From Microbacterium galbinum (lineage in GTDB: Bacteria; Actinomycetota; Actinomycetes; Actinomycetales; Microbacteriaceae), in NCBI RefSeq assembly GCF_023101185.1, contig NZ_CP078077.1:2013630-2077629 (forward strand): 64,000 nt of DNA, given 5' to 3'. Positions 1 to 7,800 of the stretch are shown here, piece by piece. Below the pieces are notes generated by a model. That model was given only the letters and a program-made list of their open reading frames with translations, made no database searches and was not told where the DNA came from. Positions within the stretch are counted from its first letter, which is position 1, and every line of letters begins with the position of its first letter. The position numbers and the translations under genes were made by a program.

Positions 1-339
1 GGCATCGAGCGCATCCGCCTCGCCTACGAGCGTGAGATGGCGGCGGCCCTCGCGGGCGATGCCGAAGGTGCGCGGATCGCGGCGGGCGAGTTCCACGAGA
101 TCGCCGCGCGCCTCGCCGGCAACGACATGCTCAACGAGCTGATCACCGTCTTCCTCACGCGGCTGCAGTGGTTGTTCGGTCAGCACGACGACCTCCTGGC
201 GATGGCCGAGGAGCACCGCATCATTCTCGAGGCGATCGAGGCCCGCGATTCCGACGCCCTGCGCACGCTGATCCCGCAGCACCTCGCGAGCGGGCGGCTC
301 GCGGCCGAGCGGCGCTTGGCGCGCGGCGTCGAGGTCTGA
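1..339 (+). CDS. GntR-family regulator, FCD effector domain (C-terminal part)
   Basis: The reading frame is open from the first base, so the gene begins outside the window. The visible 112 residues are helical and match the end of an FCD (FadR C-terminal) domain: an EFHEIAARLAGN helix, then EEHRIILEAIEARD and a final helix with the LIPQHL motif. In this family the domain binds an acidic metabolite, often through a metal held by His and Asp residues, and controls an N-terminal winged helix that is not visible here. The target genes lie presumably upstream, since the next gene is unrelated and 250 bases away. Confidence 0.75.
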   Translation, partial: GIERIRLAYEREMAAALAGDAEGARIAAGEFHEIAARLAGNDMLNELITVFLTRLQWLFGQHDDLLAMAEEHRIILEAIEARDSDALRTLIPQHLASGRLAAERRLARGVEV

Positions 340-346
340 GGGGCGG

Positions 347-412
347 CGGCTGCGCTCGTGCGTGGCAGCGGCTGCGCTCGTGCGTGGCAGCGGCTGCGCT
401 CGTGCGTGGCGG
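347..412. repeat. three tandem 22-bp units
   Basis: Three consecutive 22-bp copies starting at 347, 369 and 391 (unit begins CGGCTGCGCTCGTGC; the third ends with one changed base). They start eight bases after the stop codon of the GntR gene. No open frame of interest crosses them; function unknown. Confidence 0.85.
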
Positions 413-420
413 CGGCCCGG

Positions 421-507
421 CGTTCGTAACTCCGGAAGAACGAGGGTTTGCATCGCGGGACGACCGCTTCGGGCCAGTTCGAGCTGAAACCTCCGGAGTT
501 GTGAACG
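421..507. repeat. intergenic hairpin element, copy 1 (16-bp arms, 55-nt loop)
   Basis: Bases 421-436 pair with 492-507. Fourteen pairs are Watson-Crick and the remaining two (426-502, 427-501) are G-U in RNA, so an RNA stem would be unbroken. The arm contains AACTCCGGA. Similar elements with the same arm core and almost the same loop length occur at 3565-3647 and 28506-28591. It lies in a 250-base gap between two plus-strand genes. Confidence 0.6.
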
Positions 508-595
508 GCTGGTCCGCCGCACTTCGCCCTCACGTTGCCCCGGCACACCGCTATATTGGGCCTGTTGGGTGTGTTCGCGTTCTCTGGGGAGCGGT

Positions 596-841
596 ATGCG
601 AGGCGTAGCCGTCGTCGTCGGGGGTCTGTTGTTGATCGGGGGAGCGACGATCGTCGTGCTCGCCGACCAGCAGCGCGCGGCCGAGGTCGCCCAGCTCCAC
701 GAGCGCGTCGAGCAGACCACCGAGCGTCTCGACGAGATCGGTGACGACAACCTCGGCCTCGCCGCACGGCTCACGGCCCTGCGCTCGCAGATCGCCGAGC
801 AGGATGCCGAGCTCACCGACACCACGGGATTCATGCAGTGA
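596..841 (+). CDS. small membrane-anchored coiled-coil protein
   Basis: An 81-residue protein with one N-terminal hydrophobic segment (about residues 3-22) followed by a charged heptad-rich helix, so a bitopic protein with an external coiled coil is likely. The ATG at 596 is chosen because GGGGAG sits seven bases upstream; an earlier in-frame ATG has no such site. Its stop overlaps the GTG of the next gene by four bases (GTGA), so the two are translationally coupled and may form a complex through their coiled coils. No family is recognised. Confidence 0.6.
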   Translation: MRGVAVVVGGLLLIGGATIVVLADQQRAAEVAQLHERVEQTTERLDEIGDDNLGLAARLTALRSQIAEQDAELTDTTGFMQ

Positions 842-1707
842 TCCGGCGCGCGATGGCGGTGACGATCGCTGCGGCGATCCTGGTGGGCGGCGCCGTGGTC
901 GATCGGGCCACCGCTCTCGAGGCGGAGCGCGCCGAGACGGTCGCCGAACTGATCGCCGTGACCGAGCAGGCGAACACCTCTGCCGCGCGCACCGTCTATC
1001 TCGAAGGGGCCGTCGAACGCGCCGAAGAGGATGCCGCCGACCGCGACGCGGTGCTCGAGGTGCGCCCCGCCTTCGTCGATGAGATCGCCGCTCTCTCCAC
1101 GGCGTTGGAGGGCGCGGACGGCAAGGTCGACACGGCGGCGCACCGGGCATCCGCTCTGAATGCGCAGCAGACGGTGCTCGCCGAGCGGTCGGATCCCGCA
1201 GTGGTCGTCGCGGCCACCGCCACTGTTCACGCGCTCACCGAGAAGGTGGGCGAGGAGGTCTCCGACTGGCAGGCGGCGCAGATCGTCACCGCGGGTCCTG
1301 CCGGGCCGGCCTGGAGCACGAGCGGACCCGACGGGTACGCGCGCGTGCGCGCCGCCCTCGACCAGGTGGGCGGGGCGGGCGTGGGCCTGTACGAGTCGTC
1401 GTCGTGCGCGGGCGGCACGGCCCCGGCCTGCGCGAACAGCGGCGGCTACATCAAGTACCGCGCCGACATCGCGAACTGGAGCACCGGGCGCCTGCAGTGG
1501 GCCATGGCGCACGAGCTCGCGCATATCTACCAATTCCAGGTGTGGGGTGCGCTCAACGCCTCGGGCTCGTACCAGTCGATGTTCGGGGGAGACCCCGAGT
1601 TCCTGGCCAACTGCATGGCCGTCGTGCGCGGGTACCCGGGCGATGTCGGGTGCAACGGCGATCAGCAGGCGTGGGCATCGGGCATCTGGGTCGGCGCGGT
1701 GGGCTGA
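838..1707 (+). CDS. secreted or anchored HExxH-motif putative metallopeptidase
   Basis: A 289-residue protein. Residues 5-20 are a signal or anchor segment and residues 27-150 are predicted coiled coil like that of the coupled upstream gene. The C-terminal part has HELAH at 225-229 with hydrophobic flanks, which is the zinc-binding and catalytic signature of zincin peptidases, and Glu254 in the sequence GGDPEF could be the third ligand. Cysteines at 190, 198, 259 and near 273 suggest disulfides outside the cell. The start is a GTG overlapping the previous stop. The closest general type is an uncharacterised actinobacterial extracellular protein with a minimal metallopeptidase module; its substrate is unknown. 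Confidence 0.6.
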   Translation: MIRRAMAVTIAAAILVGGAVVDRATALEAERAETVAELIAVTEQANTSAARTVYLEGAVERAEEDAADRDAVLEVRPAFVDEIAALSTALEGADGKVDTAAHRASALNAQQTVLAERSDPAVVVAATATVHALTEKVGEEVSDWQAAQIVTAGPAGPAWSTSGPDGYARVRAALDQVGGAGVGLYESSSCAGGTAPACANSGGYIKYRADIANWSTGRLQWAMAHELAHIYQFQVWGALNASGSYQSMFGGDPEFLANCMAVVRGYPGDVGCNGDQQAWASGIWVGAVG

Positions 1708-1722
1708 CGGCCGGTCGCTGGC

Positions 1723-2580
1723 TCAGTCGATGGGTGTCGTCGTGTCGATGGCCTCGCGCAGCGGCCCGCGCATGACGCGCCAGTACCCGGCAGGGGAGAG
1801 GCGCGTGAGCACGTCGATGAGCCGGGCCTCGCGGCCGATCATGGTGCGCGCCCGGCGATGGACGGTCGCGCGCACGATGCGCGCCGCGGCATCCGCGGGT
1901 TCGGTGTGGTACATCGCGGCCTGTGCGGCGGCGGCCCGATCGGCGATGGCCGGCGGGATCGCGGCGGCGTACCGACCGTGCAGGATGATGCCCGTGCGCA
2001 CGCCCGCCGGATACACTGCGCCGACCGACACCGTGCTGCCCTGGAGCTCGTGCCGCAGGGCCTCGGAGAACCCGCGCACGGCGTACTTGCTCAGCGCGTA
2101 CGGGATGCGACCGGCGGGTGCGGCGAGGGCGTAGACGCTCGCGAGGTGCGTGATGTGGGCGGCGGGGGCGCGGCGCAGCGCGGGCAGGAGCGCCTTCGTG
2201 ATCGACACCGTGCCCCAGAGGTTCACGTCGGTGAGCCAGCGCATCTCCTCCATCGTGAGCTGGTCGATGTCGCCGAGCATCGACGACCCCGCGCAGGTGA
2301 TGAGCGCGGTGATCCGAGGATGGGCGGCGGTGATGTCGGATGCCGTCGCGAACACCGCGTCGTCGTCGCGAAGGTCGACCACGTGGATGGTGACGGGCGG
2401 CGCGCTCGGGTTGCGCGGACCGGCGAGTTCGGTCGAGAGGGCCTGCAGCGCCTCGGCGTTGTGGTCGATGAGGGCGAGGTGCGCGCCGGCGGCCGCGAGC
2501 TGGCGGGCGACCTCGGCCCCCATGCCGCTGGCCGCGCCGGTGATGACGGTCGTGCTTCCGGGCAATGTCAGTGGCCGCAT
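1723..2580 (-). CDS. short-chain dehydrogenase/reductase (SDR)
   Basis: A 285-residue classical SDR. The Rossmann cofactor loop TGAASGMG is at residues 14-21 and the acidic Asp39 after the second strand suggests NAD rather than NADP. The DLRDDD cofactor contact is near 69-74, Asn120 lies in the fourth helix, and the catalytic Ser148, Tyr161 and Lys165 (YALSK) are all present. The C-terminal 60 residues are basic and longer than in minimal SDRs, resembling lipid- or ketone-acting enzymes of actinobacteria. The substrate cannot be read from the sequence. It converges with the preceding metallopeptidase gene, leaving only 15 bases between stops. Confidence 0.85.
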   Translation of the reverse strand: MRPLTLPGSTTVITGAASGMGAEVARQLAAAGAHLALIDHNAEALQALSTELAGPRNPSAPPVTIHVVDLRDDDAVFATASDITAAHPRITALITCAGSSMLGDIDQLTMEEMRWLTDVNLWGTVSITKALLPALRRAPAAHITHLASVYALAAPAGRIPYALSKYAVRGFSEALRHELQGSTVSVGAVYPAGVRTGIILHGRYAAAIPPAIADRAAAAQAAMYHTEPADAAARIVRATVHRRARTMIGREARLIDVLTRLSPAGYWRVMRGPLREAIDTTTPID

Positions 2581-2675
2581 GCATACTCCTCGAGGGCGAG
2601 CCGAGCGGGCTCTTGCCCATTCTGGCCGAGGCTGCGCGCGGGCGATACGGGTACGCTCGAAGGGAGGAGGTTCCG

Positions 2676-3269
2676 GTGGGACGAACAGCGGATGCCATCG
2701 CCGAAGGCGTCGCGATCGCGACCGCTGCGGCGCGCCTCGCGATCAAGAACCACATCCTCGTCGGGACGATCGCCGAGGACGGGATCTTCGACACCGAGAA
2801 GTACATCGCCGACGCCCGTGAGGCGTTGCGAGCGATGGCCGAGGAGTCCGAGGCGGCGGCTGCGAACGTCACCGCCCTGCGCAAGCGGGCGCGTGGTCGG
2901 CACTCCGATCCGCGCGGCACGCACGACTACCGCGACCGCGATGTGCGCAACCTGCGGCGACGGGCGAAGCAGTCGAGCGGCGTCGCGGCGAAGCTGCGCG
3001 AGATGATGGACGACCCCGAGCAGCTCGGCGCGATGGTCGAAGAGGCGCGCGAGGGTGCGTGGTCCGACGTGCGGCACAACCTCGACCGTCGACTGCGTGT
3101 CGAGGGCATGCGTCCCGATCAGGATCCTGACTACTCCCGCATGCGCGAGGCGCGGATGCAGGCGCTGCGGCTCGTCGATCTGCAGGCGCTGTCGTCGTTG
3201 CAGCGCGCCAAGGCGAAGCGCAAGAAGAAGGAGAAGGACGCCGAGAAGGAGTCCGCCGAGACCGCCTGA
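2676..3269 (+). CDS. conserved actinobacterial hypothetical protein, highly charged
   Basis: A 197-residue protein starting at the GTG at 2676, placed five bases after a strong GGGAGGAGG site; the open frame extends farther upstream but without a ribosome site. It is almost entirely helical and charged, with alternating Arg/Lys and Glu/Asp, and ends in a lysine-rich tail (KAKRKKKEKD) followed by acidic residues. There is no signal peptide or membrane segment, so a cytosolic, possibly nucleic-acid- or ribosome-associated protein is plausible. I recognise it only as a type common next to tRNA genes in Microbacteriaceae; no function is assigned. Confidence 0.7.
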   Translation: MGRTADAIAEGVAIATAAARLAIKNHILVGTIAEDGIFDTEKYIADAREALRAMAEESEAAAANVTALRKRARGRHSDPRGTHDYRDRDVRNLRRRAKQSSGVAAKLREMMDDPEQLGAMVEEAREGAWSDVRHNLDRRLRVEGMRPDQDPDYSRMREARMQALRLVDLQALSSLQRAKAKRKKKEKDAEKESAETA

Positions 3270-3334
3270 GGGGCTCGTTTCGCTTTCGCGTCGAGTCTCA
3301 TGTAGGCTATTCCACGGCCCGCTGAGCGGGCTGG

Positions 3335-3407
3335 GCGCCCGTAGCTCAATGGATAGAGCATCTGACTACGGATCAGAAGGTTAGGGGTTCGAGTCCCTTC
3401 GGGCGCA
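3335..3407 (+). tRNA. tRNA-Arg (anticodon ACG)
   Basis: A 73-nt cloverleaf without encoded CCA. The acceptor stem GCGCCCG (3335-3341) pairs with CGGGCGC (3400-3406), with A3407 as discriminator. The D arm is TAGCTCAATGGATAGAGC and the anticodon loop CTACGGA is closed by TCTGA/TCAGA, giving anticodon ACG. The T arm contains GGTTCGAGTCC. A terminator hairpin follows ten bases later. The Rhs toxin island begins immediately downstream, so this gene is a candidate integration landmark. Confidence 0.97.
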
Positions 3408-3416
3408 CATCACCTG

Positions 3417-3447
3417 AAACCCCCGTCGCGAGAGTGGCGGGGGTTTT
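3417..3447 (+). terminator. rho-independent terminator of tRNA-Arg
   Basis: A GC stem (CCCCC at 3420-3424 with GGGGG at 3439-3443, extended by A-T pairs) is followed by TTTTCTC. It sits ten bases after the mature tRNA end. Confidence 0.8.
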
Positions 3448-3474
3448 CTCGTACCCGGGGAGTGTCTCGCGGGG

Positions 3475-3554
3475 ACCCTTCGACAGGCTCAGGGACCCAG
3501 TCTCTTCGCGGGGTCGCTCCGCCTCTGAACTGGGTCGCTGAGCCTGTCGAAGCG
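3475..3554. repeat. CTTCGACAGGCTCAG palindromic repeat, copy 1
   Basis: The left arm ACCCTTCGACAGGCTCAG (3475-3492) and its inverted counterpart CTGAGCCTGTCGAAG (3538-3552) enclose about 45 bases. The same core recurs at 3671, 9671 (within a gene), 23141 and 61777. Such cores are interspersed in many Microbacteriaceae genomes; here they fill gaps between genes. Confidence 0.8.
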
Positions 3555-3564
3555 CCCCGCCCCC

Positions 3565-3647
3565 GCACAACTTCGGAGTTCTGGCGCGACGCGCCGGTGA
3601 CGGCATCCGTTCGTGCGGTGTGTCGGATCGGATCTCCGAAGTTGTGC
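3565..3647. repeat. intergenic hairpin element, copy 2 (14-bp perfect arms)
   Basis: GCACAACTTCGGAG (3565-3578) pairs perfectly with CTCCGAAGTTGTGC (3634-3647) across a 55-base loop. The arm shares the AACTYCGGA core and the spacing of the copy at 421-507. Confidence 0.65.
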
Positions 3648-3670
3648 CGGGGGAGGAGTGTCTTGTGGGG

Positions 3671-3750
3671 GACCCTTCGACAAGCTCAGGGACCCAGCCT
3701 CACCGCGTCGCTCCGTCGCGGCGCTGGGGCGCTAAGAAGCCTGTCGAAGG
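3671..3750. repeat. CTTCGACAGGCTCAG palindromic repeat, copy 2
   Basis: GACCCTTCGACAAGCTCAGG (one base different from the core) at 3671-3690 faces AAGCCTGTCGAAGG at 3737-3750. From here to the next gene at 4006 the DNA is more A/T-rich and includes a weak CGTTTT/AAAACG stem followed by a T-run (3870-3900) that might terminate plus-strand transcripts; otherwise I see nothing coding. Confidence 0.7.
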
Positions 3751-4005
3751 ATTCCGCCCCGCACGAATTCGGAATTCGCGACGGATAAACGCCCGCACCC
3801 GATATACCAAAATGCCAAAAGAGGCGACCCGGGAAAGTGCTCGTGCTATCGCCTAGACGAGGAACTCCGCGTTTTATGACGCGAAAACGGAATCTTTTTT
3901 CTGGGCTCGGCGTGTCGCGCAATTCGGCTTGCAATTGCGCGAAGACATAGGCCACTGTGAATCCCCAGAGCGGCGCATATGAGGCGCCTGTGAACATCCG
4001 GGGGG

Positions 4006-4890
4006 ATGACTTTGCCCAAGTACATGGTGCGACGTGTTGTCGCGCGCGCAATCGTCGGAGCAGTCGCACTGGTGTCGTTGATGTCGACACCGGTCATGGC
4101 ACAGGCGGTCGAACCCGCCTCCACCGACACGGTGATCGCGAGCGTCGCGGCCGCTCCGGTGGTGTTCGCCTCGGCGGACGAGAAGGACTCCGACGGCGAC
4201 AGCATCCCCGACGTCGTCGAGCGCGAGGTCTGCGGCACCGCGACCTGTGCGATCGGCACCGAAGACCGCGACGCCGACGGCATCCCCGACTGGACCGAAG
4301 TGCTCTCGTGCGGCAGCACCACGTGCGCCTCGCCCACGGCCGACCGCGACAAGGACGGCATCCCCGACTTCGCCGAGCGCCTCGTCTGCGGCACCGACAC
4401 CTGCTCGAACTCGCTCGAAGACGCCGACGGCGACCGCATCGGCGACTGGGTCGAGTTCGTGATCTGCGGCACGCGCACCTGCGCGGACGGCTCGGAGGAC
4501 TACGACGGCAACGGCGTCTCCGATGCTGCGGAGCTCGCCGCCTGCGTCGTGCGCGTCGACGACCTCGCCATCACCGGTGGCACGATCGCCCTCTGGATCA
4601 TCATCCTCGCCGTCGTGCTGATCGGCGGCGGCCTCGGACTCTGGATCTGGCAGCGCCGCCGCAACGCCGCCGCCACGGCGGACATCGACTCGGGTGATGA
4701 CGCGGATGCCGACACCGACACGGATACCGATACGGATGCCGCTGCGCCGACCGAGACCGACTCGGATGCCGACGCGGACTCCGACCTCGACGTCTTCGAC
4801 GAACCCGCCGCAGAAGCCGACACCTCCCCGGATGCCGAAGGCACCGACCCGACCCCCGACACCGACGACTCCACCGAGGCTGGTCGCTGA
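4006..4890 (+). CDS. secreted thrombospondin type 3-like Ca-binding protein, membrane-anchored
   Basis: A 294-residue protein. Residues 8-33 form a signal peptide ending VMAQA. Five Asp-rich calcium-loop repeats follow, of the form DxDGDxIPDxxE, each spaced by a CG-T-TC cysteine pair such as CGTATC, like thrombospondin type 3 repeats. Residues 190-215 are one membrane helix ending in basic QRRR, and the last 75 residues are an almost purely acidic Asp/Thr/Glu tail that would be cytosolic. The start is uncertain: GGGGGG abuts the ATG at 4006, so the in-frame TTG at 4012 or ATG at 4024 may be used. The stop overlaps the ATG of the Rhs gene (TGATG), so the two are coupled. Inference: a Ca-dependent surface partner or anchor for the Rhs toxin. 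Confidence 0.75.
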   Translation: MTLPKYMVRRVVARAIVGAVALVSLMSTPVMAQAVEPASTDTVIASVAAAPVVFASADEKDSDGDSIPDVVEREVCGTATCAIGTEDRDADGIPDWTEVLSCGSTTCASPTADRDKDGIPDFAERLVCGTDTCSNSLEDADGDRIGDWVEFVICGTRTCADGSEDYDGNGVSDAAELAACVVRVDDLAITGGTIALWIIILAVVLIGGGLGLWIWQRRRNAAATADIDSGDDADADTDTDTDTDAAAPTETDSDADADSDLDVFDEPAAEADTSPDAEGTDPTPDTDDSTEAGR

Positions 4891-7800
4891 TGTGGTCGAG
4901 GTCCGTCGCGGTCAGTGCGATCGCGGCGCTGGTTCTCGGTGTCGGCGCCGTGGCACCCGCACCGTTCACGCCCCAAGAGCTCATGGAGCAGGCCCGCTCC
5001 GAAGTGCTGCAGAAGGTCTACGCGGCCGCCGGCCTGAACGCCGACGGTGAGCTCGACGACACCGACGACACCACCGGCACCGCCACCGAGACCCCCGCCC
5101 CGGCGGCCCCGCCCGTCCAAGGCGGAATCTCCACGACCACCAGCGCCACCACCCACACCTCCAACGGCACCTCGAAGCCGATCGAGACCTCGGCCGCGGC
5201 ATCCGATCTCGCCCCCGGCGAGCCGACCGACATCGCCTCCGACGCGCTCGGCGTGCAGGCGACGTTCTCGGGCCATGACCTCGAGGCTCGCGTCTCGCTC
5301 AGCCTCACCGAGGCGCCGTCCGAGGCGCAGGCGCGTCGCTCGGCCGTGGTCGACACCTCGGGTGTGGTGGTGAGCGATCCGGTCGAGATCGTCGCGCTGA
5401 ACGATGCCGGCGAGAAGGTCACGAGCTTCCCCGCCGAGCTGATCGATCTGCCCAGCGACGACCCCGAGCACGGCCCGGTCGTCAAGGACGTGATTCCGGG
5501 CATCACGCTCGAGTTCGACGTCGACATGGCGCGCGTCGAAGAGGCCGAGGTCGAGACCTCGACCCTGCGCATCTACACGCGATCGACGCCCGACGAGCCG
5601 TGGACCGAGCTGCCGTCGTACTTCGACGCCGAGACGCAGACGGTCAAGGGCGAGTCCGATCACCTGTCGCAGTTCGTCGTGATCGGCACCCCGTTCCCGG
5701 TTCCGCCGGGACCGGTGGTGGTGCTCGACCCCGACAACGACGAGGGCGTCGTGCAGACGCCGGCTCCGGCGACCGAGTTCCCGTACAACTGGAACCTCGT
5801 GCAGGGGCTCAAGAGCTACCTCGAACTGCAGTGCAAGGCCCGAGTCGTGGTCACGAACGCGGCCGGCATCCCGTTCGTCTCCCGCGATACCCGCGCCGGC
5901 GTCGCGGCATCCGCCAACCCCGTCGCCACCGTGAGCTTCGGCTTCGCGACGTGGAACGGGTACGCGTGGGGCAACGAGGCCGAGGGCGGCACGATGGCCT
6001 ACTCGCGCGGCTCGGGTGCCGACAACCAACTGCGCGACTCGTTCGTCACGCACATGCCGACCTACACGGGGCGTCCGTCGAACATCGAGCCGTCGAACGC
6101 GAACTTCCCGTTCGCGCAGTTCGGCGGGGTGCCGGGGGCGTACGCGCACGTCGAGACGCTGTTCCTCGATCACAACTACGACCGTGCGGTCATCGATCAG
6201 GGCTTCGGCAGCATCGTCGACGGCACGTTCCGCAGCCTCGGCGGGTACCTCGAGTCGATCGGCTTCGACTGCACCGACCCCGTGCTGGGCGGCTGGCCTT
6301 CGCCGCCGTCGCAGGCCGAGCTCGCCCGCTGGCGCCACCTGGGCTACCAGAACTACCAGACCTACGGCGCCGATCCGGTGTCGTTCTCGACCGGAAACCT
6401 GGTCGAGTCGTTCCCGCTGTTCGACCTGGCGGGCCCCGGCGCGCAGTCGATCGCGGCGAACCTCGTCTACAACGCGCAGGACGGCCGGCTCTCGCGGGTC
6501 GGCGCGGGCTGGACGTTCGGGCTGGGAGCCCGGGCGCAGCGCTTCGACGACAACTCCGTCATGGTCGTGCGTGGCGACGGTGCGTCGTTCGTCTTCGCGA
6601 GCGACGGCGCCGGTGGCTACACGGGTGAGGAGGGGCTCGGCCTCACCCTCACCGAGGGCGGCGCGGGCCAGCTGAACCTCACGAGTGACGAGGGTGAGAC
6701 CTGGGTCTTCGACGCCGCCGACATCTGGGGCATCGGCGAGCTCACCCGGCACGTCGACCGCCAGGGCAACGCCACGACCCTCACGTACGGGGCATCCGAC
6801 CCCGACGTGCACCAGTTCACGCCGCTGACCTCGATCACCGACGCCGCCGGGCAGACCGTGCAGGTCGCGAGCGACGGCGTCGGCCGCATCACGGGCTTCA
6901 CGCTGCCCGACGGTCGCACCTGGTCGCTGGCCTACAACGACGCCGGCGATCTGATGTCGATCACGAGCGCCGACGGCACCGTGCAGTCGTTCACGTACGA
7001 CGCCGAGCACCGGATGCTCACGGCCACCGACGGCAACGGCGTCACGTATCTCGTGAACGAGTACGACGCGGCGGGCCGCGTGGTGCGGCAGCTGGATGCC
7101 GAGAGCAACGTGCGCACCTTCGCGTACGCCGACGGCAAGACGACCTACACCGACAACGAGGGCGGCGTGGCCGTGTTCGAGTACGACGACAAGGCCCGCA
7201 TCACGGGCATCGTCGACACCGCCGGTGAGAAGGCGACGTGGGAGTTCGACGACGTCGGCAACGTGTCGTCGCACACCGACGAGGCCGGTCGCACGTGGGA
7301 GTACACCTACGACGACGACGGCAACCTGATCGAAGAGGTCGACCCGTCGGGCACCGTCACGAGCTACACGTACACCGATGGCGGCGACGTCGAGACGGCG
7401 ACCGATCTCGACGGCGACCGCACCGAGACCAACGTCTACAACGCGCAGGGCCTGATCACCGAGGTGCAGCAGGCCGACGGCACGAGCGTGCGGTTCGAGT
7501 ACAACGCGGCGGGCGACCTGACACGCAGCATCCTGCCGTCGGGAGCCGCCACGACCTATGCGTACGACGCGCGGGGCAACCTGGTGTCGTCGACCGATGC
7601 GATCGGCCGGGTCACGACCTATGCCTACGATGCGAGCAACCGCCTCACCGCGGTGACCGATGCGGCCGGCGGCGTCTCGTCGTTCGCCTGGGATGCGGGC
7701 GACCGCCTCGCATCGACGACGGATGCCGAGGGCGGGGTCACCACCTACGCCTACGACGGCAACGGGCAGCTGACGGCGGCGACCGACCCGATGGGCGCGG

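Noticed and set aside
3465..3760. Possible CRISPR-like array
   Set aside because: The repeats are inverted palindromes of unequal spacing with no conserved direct repeat and no cas genes.
4500..7274. A 924-codon minus-strand frame opposite the Rhs gene
   Set aside because: Arg/Val/Gly-rich composition of an antisense shadow; the Rhs frame has clear YD repeats.
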